Origin: Phytoactinopolyspora endophytica
GTDB taxonomy: Bacteria; Actinomycetota; Actinomycetes; Jiangellales; Jiangellaceae
Reading direction: 5' to 3'
NCBI RefSeq assembly: GCF_004138495.1
Contig: NZ_ML142862.1
Location: 74,704 to 81,638 of the forward strand
Length of the DNA: 6,935 bases
Shown: piece after piece, positions 5,101 to 6,935 of the stretch
Layout of the letters: the number at the start of each line of letters is the position of its first letter
How positions within the stretch are numbered: the stretch's first letter is position 1
Position numbers and translations under genes: made by a program
Notes under the pieces: model-generated
The model's database searches: none
The model's input: the letters and a program-made list of their open reading frames with translations, nothing else
Told to the model about the DNA's origin: nothing

Positions 5101-6636
5101 ATGGATCTGCGCCTCGGACGTCGACGTTTCCTCCAGTTGAGTGGGGCCACCGCCGCCGCAGCGCTGGCGCCCGTAACCACGGCCGCGGCCGCGCCGTCTC
5201 GCTCACGAAAGCTGCCGGATGGCGTCTTCTCACTCGGCGTAGCCTCAGGTGATCCGCTACCCGACCGGGTGGTGATCTGGACACGACTCGCCCCTGAACT
5301 GCTCGCGCTCGACGGTTCGGGCGGCATGCCCACGTGGGACGTACCCGTGCAGTGGCAGGTCGCCCACGACGAGCAGTTCTCCGACGTCGTTCGCGCGGGA
5401 GTGGTGCGCGCAACGCGGCAGGATGCGCATTCCGTCCACGTCGACGTTGAGGGTCTAGAACCCGCGCGGTGGTACTTCTACCGTTTCCGAGTGCAACGGG
5501 AGATCAGCCCGGTCGGCATGACGCGCACCGCTCCGGCACCGGGGCAGGTGCCGAACTCGTGGCGGTTCGCGATCGCCAGCTGCCAGAACTACTCGGCCGG
5601 CTACTACACGGCGTACCAGGACATGCTCGACGAGAATCCAGACATCGTCTTCCACCTCGGTGACTACATCTACGAGGGCGGCGCGCAAGGCAGCCTGGGC
5701 CGGGGACACGTCCCATCGCACGAGGTCAGAGATCTCGCCGGGTACCGGGTCCGGCTCGCCCAGTATCGAAGTGATCCGGACCTGATGGCCATGCACGCCG
5801 GCGCGCCGTTCACGGTGACCTTCGACGACCACGAGGTGGAGAACAACTGGACCGCCGAAGACGCCGATCCGGACGTTCCGGCCGAGGAGTTCGCACGGCG
5901 TAAAGCGGAGGCGTTCAAGGCCTACTGGGAGCACATGCCGCTGCGGGAAGCACAACGTCCCTCCGGCTCGCGCATCCAGCTGTACCGGCGGCTTCATTGG
6001 GGCGATCTCGCGACGATCAACGTGCTGGACACCCGCCAATACCGCAGTGACCAGGTCAGCGACCCGGAGGCCCACTCCCCCGAAGCATGGGATCCGGACC
6101 GGAAGATGCTGGGCGACACACAGATGCAGTGGCTGCTCGACGATCTCGCCGCGTCGAGCGCACGGTGGAACGTCCTGGCTCAGCAGGTTCCGTTCTTCGA
6201 GGACCCCGACGTCGGCCTGGAGAGCGACAAGTGGGACGGCTACCGGGTGCCACGCCAGCGCGTTCTCGACGAGCTGGCCTCCGGCCGGGCACGCAACCCG
6301 CTCGTTCTCTCCGGAGACATCCACGCCAACCGCGCCGCGGACATCAAGGCCGACTTCCAGAACCCCGAGTCCGTCACCGTGGGTGCGGAGTTCACCGGCA
6401 CCTCGATCAGCAGCGGGGGAGACAGCGAGCAGACCGCTGACTTTGACCCGGACCCGGACAACCCACACATCCGGCTCAAGGGCAACGGCAGGGGCTACGT
6501 CTCGTTCCGCGTCACCGCGCAGGAGTGCCGGGGTGACTTCCGCCTCGTGGACACCGTGGAACGGCCCACGTCCAGCGCGCGCACGGCCGCTTCTTTCGTG
6601 ATCGAAGACGGCGTACCCGGGCTCACCCGCGCGTAG
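5101..6636 (+). CDS. phoD: PhoD-family alkaline phosphatase/phosphodiesterase, Tat-exported
   Basis: This 511-residue enzyme hydrolyses phosphate mono- or diesters outside the membrane, with metal ions (Fe/Ca in characterised PhoD enzymes). The N-terminus LGRRRFLQLSG followed by an alanine-rich core is a twin-arginine signal; cleavage is expected near residue 31. Residues about 42-145 form the beta-sandwich N-terminal PhoD domain (FSLGVASGDPLPDRVVIWTR). Residues about 155-485 form the metallophosphatase domain. Expected metal-site motifs are present: ASCQNY with C161, LGDYIY with D188 and Y191, DDHEVENNW (242-250) and LSGDIHAN with D406 and H408. QVPFFE and TSISSGG are also typical. The length is normal for the family and nothing appears broken. 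Export folded through Tat fits a cofactor-loaded enzyme. No clear PHO box (GTTCACC repeats) is seen upstream, so phosphate control is not shown. A hairpin follows the stop. Confidence 0.94.
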   Translation: MDLRLGRRRFLQLSGATAAAALAPVTTAAAAPSRSRKLPDGVFSLGVASGDPLPDRVVIWTRLAPELLALDGSGGMPTWDVPVQWQVAHDEQFSDVVRAGVVRATRQDAHSVHVDVEGLEPARWYFYRFRVQREISPVGMTRTAPAPGQVPNSWRFAIASCQNYSAGYYTAYQDMLDENPDIVFHLGDYIYEGGAQGSLGRGHVPSHEVRDLAGYRVRLAQYRSDPDLMAMHAGAPFTVTFDDHEVENNWTAEDADPDVPAEEFARRKAEAFKAYWEHMPLREAQRPSGSRIQLYRRLHWGDLATINVLDTRQYRSDQVSDPEAHSPEAWDPDRKMLGDTQMQWLLDDLAASSARWNVLAQQVPFFEDPDVGLESDKWDGYRVPRQRVLDELASGRARNPLVLSGDIHANRAADIKADFQNPESVTVGAEFTGTSISSGGDSEQTADFDPDPDNPHIRLKGNGRGYVSFRVTAQECRGDFRLVDTVERPTSSARTAASFVIEDGVPGLTRA

Positions 6637-6657
6637 AGCCGGGAGTCAGTGGCATCA

Positions 6658-6675
6658 CGCCCGAGTCATCGGGCG
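6658..6675. terminator. Probable terminator between the convergent phoD and sulfatase genes
   Basis: CGCCCGA (6658-6664) and TCGGGCG (6669-6675) form a perfect 7-bp GC-rich stem with the tetraloop GTCA. It lies 22 nt past the phoD stop. It is symmetric, so it could serve both strands, although it is 86 bases past the sulfatase stop. No clear T-run follows. Confidence 0.55.
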
Positions 6676-6719
6676 GCGGAGCTTCACATGTTGATCCTCT
6701 GATACCGACAGATCGATGA

Positions 6720-6734
6720 CCTGCAGCTCGAAGC
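6720..6734. repeat. 15-bp direct repeat, copy 1 (outside the sulfatase gene)
   Basis: CCTGCAGCTCGAAGC is identical to 6826-6840, which lies inside the sulfatase coding region. Copy 1 lies just downstream of the sulfatase stop. Read on the minus strand in the equivalent frame it gives TSFELQVIDLSVSEDQ, recalling TRFELQEKLIDVMVATEDR of the gene itself. Confidence 0.5.
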
Positions 6735-6760
6735 TGGTCTGTCATTTCGAAGATGTGACT

Positions 6761-6935
6761 TCACCATGGCGCCAGGCGCGGGTTGCCACGGTCCTCGGTG
6801 GCGACCATGACGTCGATCAGTTTCTCCTGCAGCTCGAAGCGGGTGTCGCGGTGTGCCTCGTCGTGCCAGAGGTTGATCAGCTCGTCCGGGTCGGCCTCCA
6901 GGTCGTACAACTCGCCAGTGCGCTCCCGCGCGCTG
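6761..6935 (-). CDS. Sulfatase, C-terminal end (5' part outside window)
   Basis: Read on the minus strand, the frame is open from the window edge to TGA at 6763-6761, giving the last 57 residues. The segment GELYDLEADPDELINLW is the hallmark C-terminal motif of the formylglycine-dependent sulfatase (arylsulfatase/choline-sulfatase) superfamily. A helix and a TEDRGNPRLAPW end follow, as in many such enzymes. The catalytic C/S-x-P-x-R site lies in the missing N-terminal part, so activity and substrate cannot be judged. No start codon is in view, since the gene continues beyond base 6935. It is convergent with phoD. Sulfatases of this type release sulfate from organic esters or sulfated glycans and are often found near glycosidase genes. 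Confidence 0.85.
   Translation of the reverse strand, partial: SARERTGELYDLEADPDELINLWHDEAHRDTRFELQEKLIDVMVATEDRGNPRLAPW
6826..6840. repeat. 15-bp direct repeat, copy 2 (inside the sulfatase gene)
   Basis: Identical to 6720-6734 and 106 bp away. Here the repeat encodes the residues FELQ and flanks in the C-terminal helix of the sulfatase. Confidence 0.5.

Noticed and set aside
5455..6468. 337-codon minus-strand frame opposite phoD
   Set aside because: It is a shadow of the phoD coding sequence: no ribosome-binding site and no recognisable domain, while the plus strand shows clear PhoD motifs.
1..6935. Search for mobile elements, CRISPR, tRNA genes, and toxin-antitoxin or defence genes
   Set aside because: No repeat arrays, terminal inverted repeats with a transposase, cloverleaf sequences or recognisable defence domains were seen. 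The truncated genes at both ends are cut by the window, not by insertion.

Overview
This is a GC-rich window with a strong G/C preference at third codon positions and strong GGAGG ribosome-binding sites. It carries a Tat-exported PhoD phosphatase, a secreted multidomain GH43 arabinanase and a sulfatase. Together these suggest the chromosome of a soil- or plant-associated actinomycete. The Jiangella/Phytoactinopolyspora type is my guess from gene content only. I see no tRNA, rRNA, CRISPR array, transposase, integrase or phage gene.

Layout, left to right. (1) 1-459 (+): the 3' part of a nucleotidyltransferase-domain gene, cut by the window edge and followed by a terminator-like hairpin. (2) 460-799: a 340-base non-coding stretch rich in dyad symmetry. 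It holds two LacI-type operator-like palindromes about 198 bp apart; the second overlaps a probable promoter. (3) 800-3148 (+): a secreted 782-residue GH43 beta-propeller glycosidase with two C-terminal concanavalin-like domains. (4) 3166-3699 (-): a small two-helix membrane protein, convergent with the GH43 gene. (5) 3838-4515 (+): a second small two-helix membrane protein, divergent from the first and probably translated from a leaderless mRNA. (6) 4557-4772 (+): a 71-residue cold-shock protein. (7) 4773-5100: 328 bases without a gene but with at least four stem-loops in a row. (8) 5101-6636 (+): a PhoD-family phosphatase/phosphodiesterase with a twin-arginine signal. (9) 6637-6760: a hairpin terminator between convergent genes. 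(10) 6761-6935 (-): the 3' end of a sulfatase gene, running off the window.

Working together: three genes (GH43, PhoD, sulfatase) point to hydrolysis of external or envelope-linked polymers and esters (arabinan-type glycan, phosphate esters, sulfate esters). They are not one operon: each has its own start signals or opposite orientation. The GH43 gene looks like a singly transcribed unit under a LacI-type sugar-responsive repressor. The two small membrane proteins and the cold-shock protein have no visible link to these enzymes.

No clear undescribed system (defence, mobile, biosynthetic) is visible. The items most worth a second look are the paired operator sites upstream of the GH43 gene, the hairpin chain between the cold-shock gene and phoD, and a 15-bp repeat just past the sulfatase stop that may be a decayed copy of the sulfatase 3' end.
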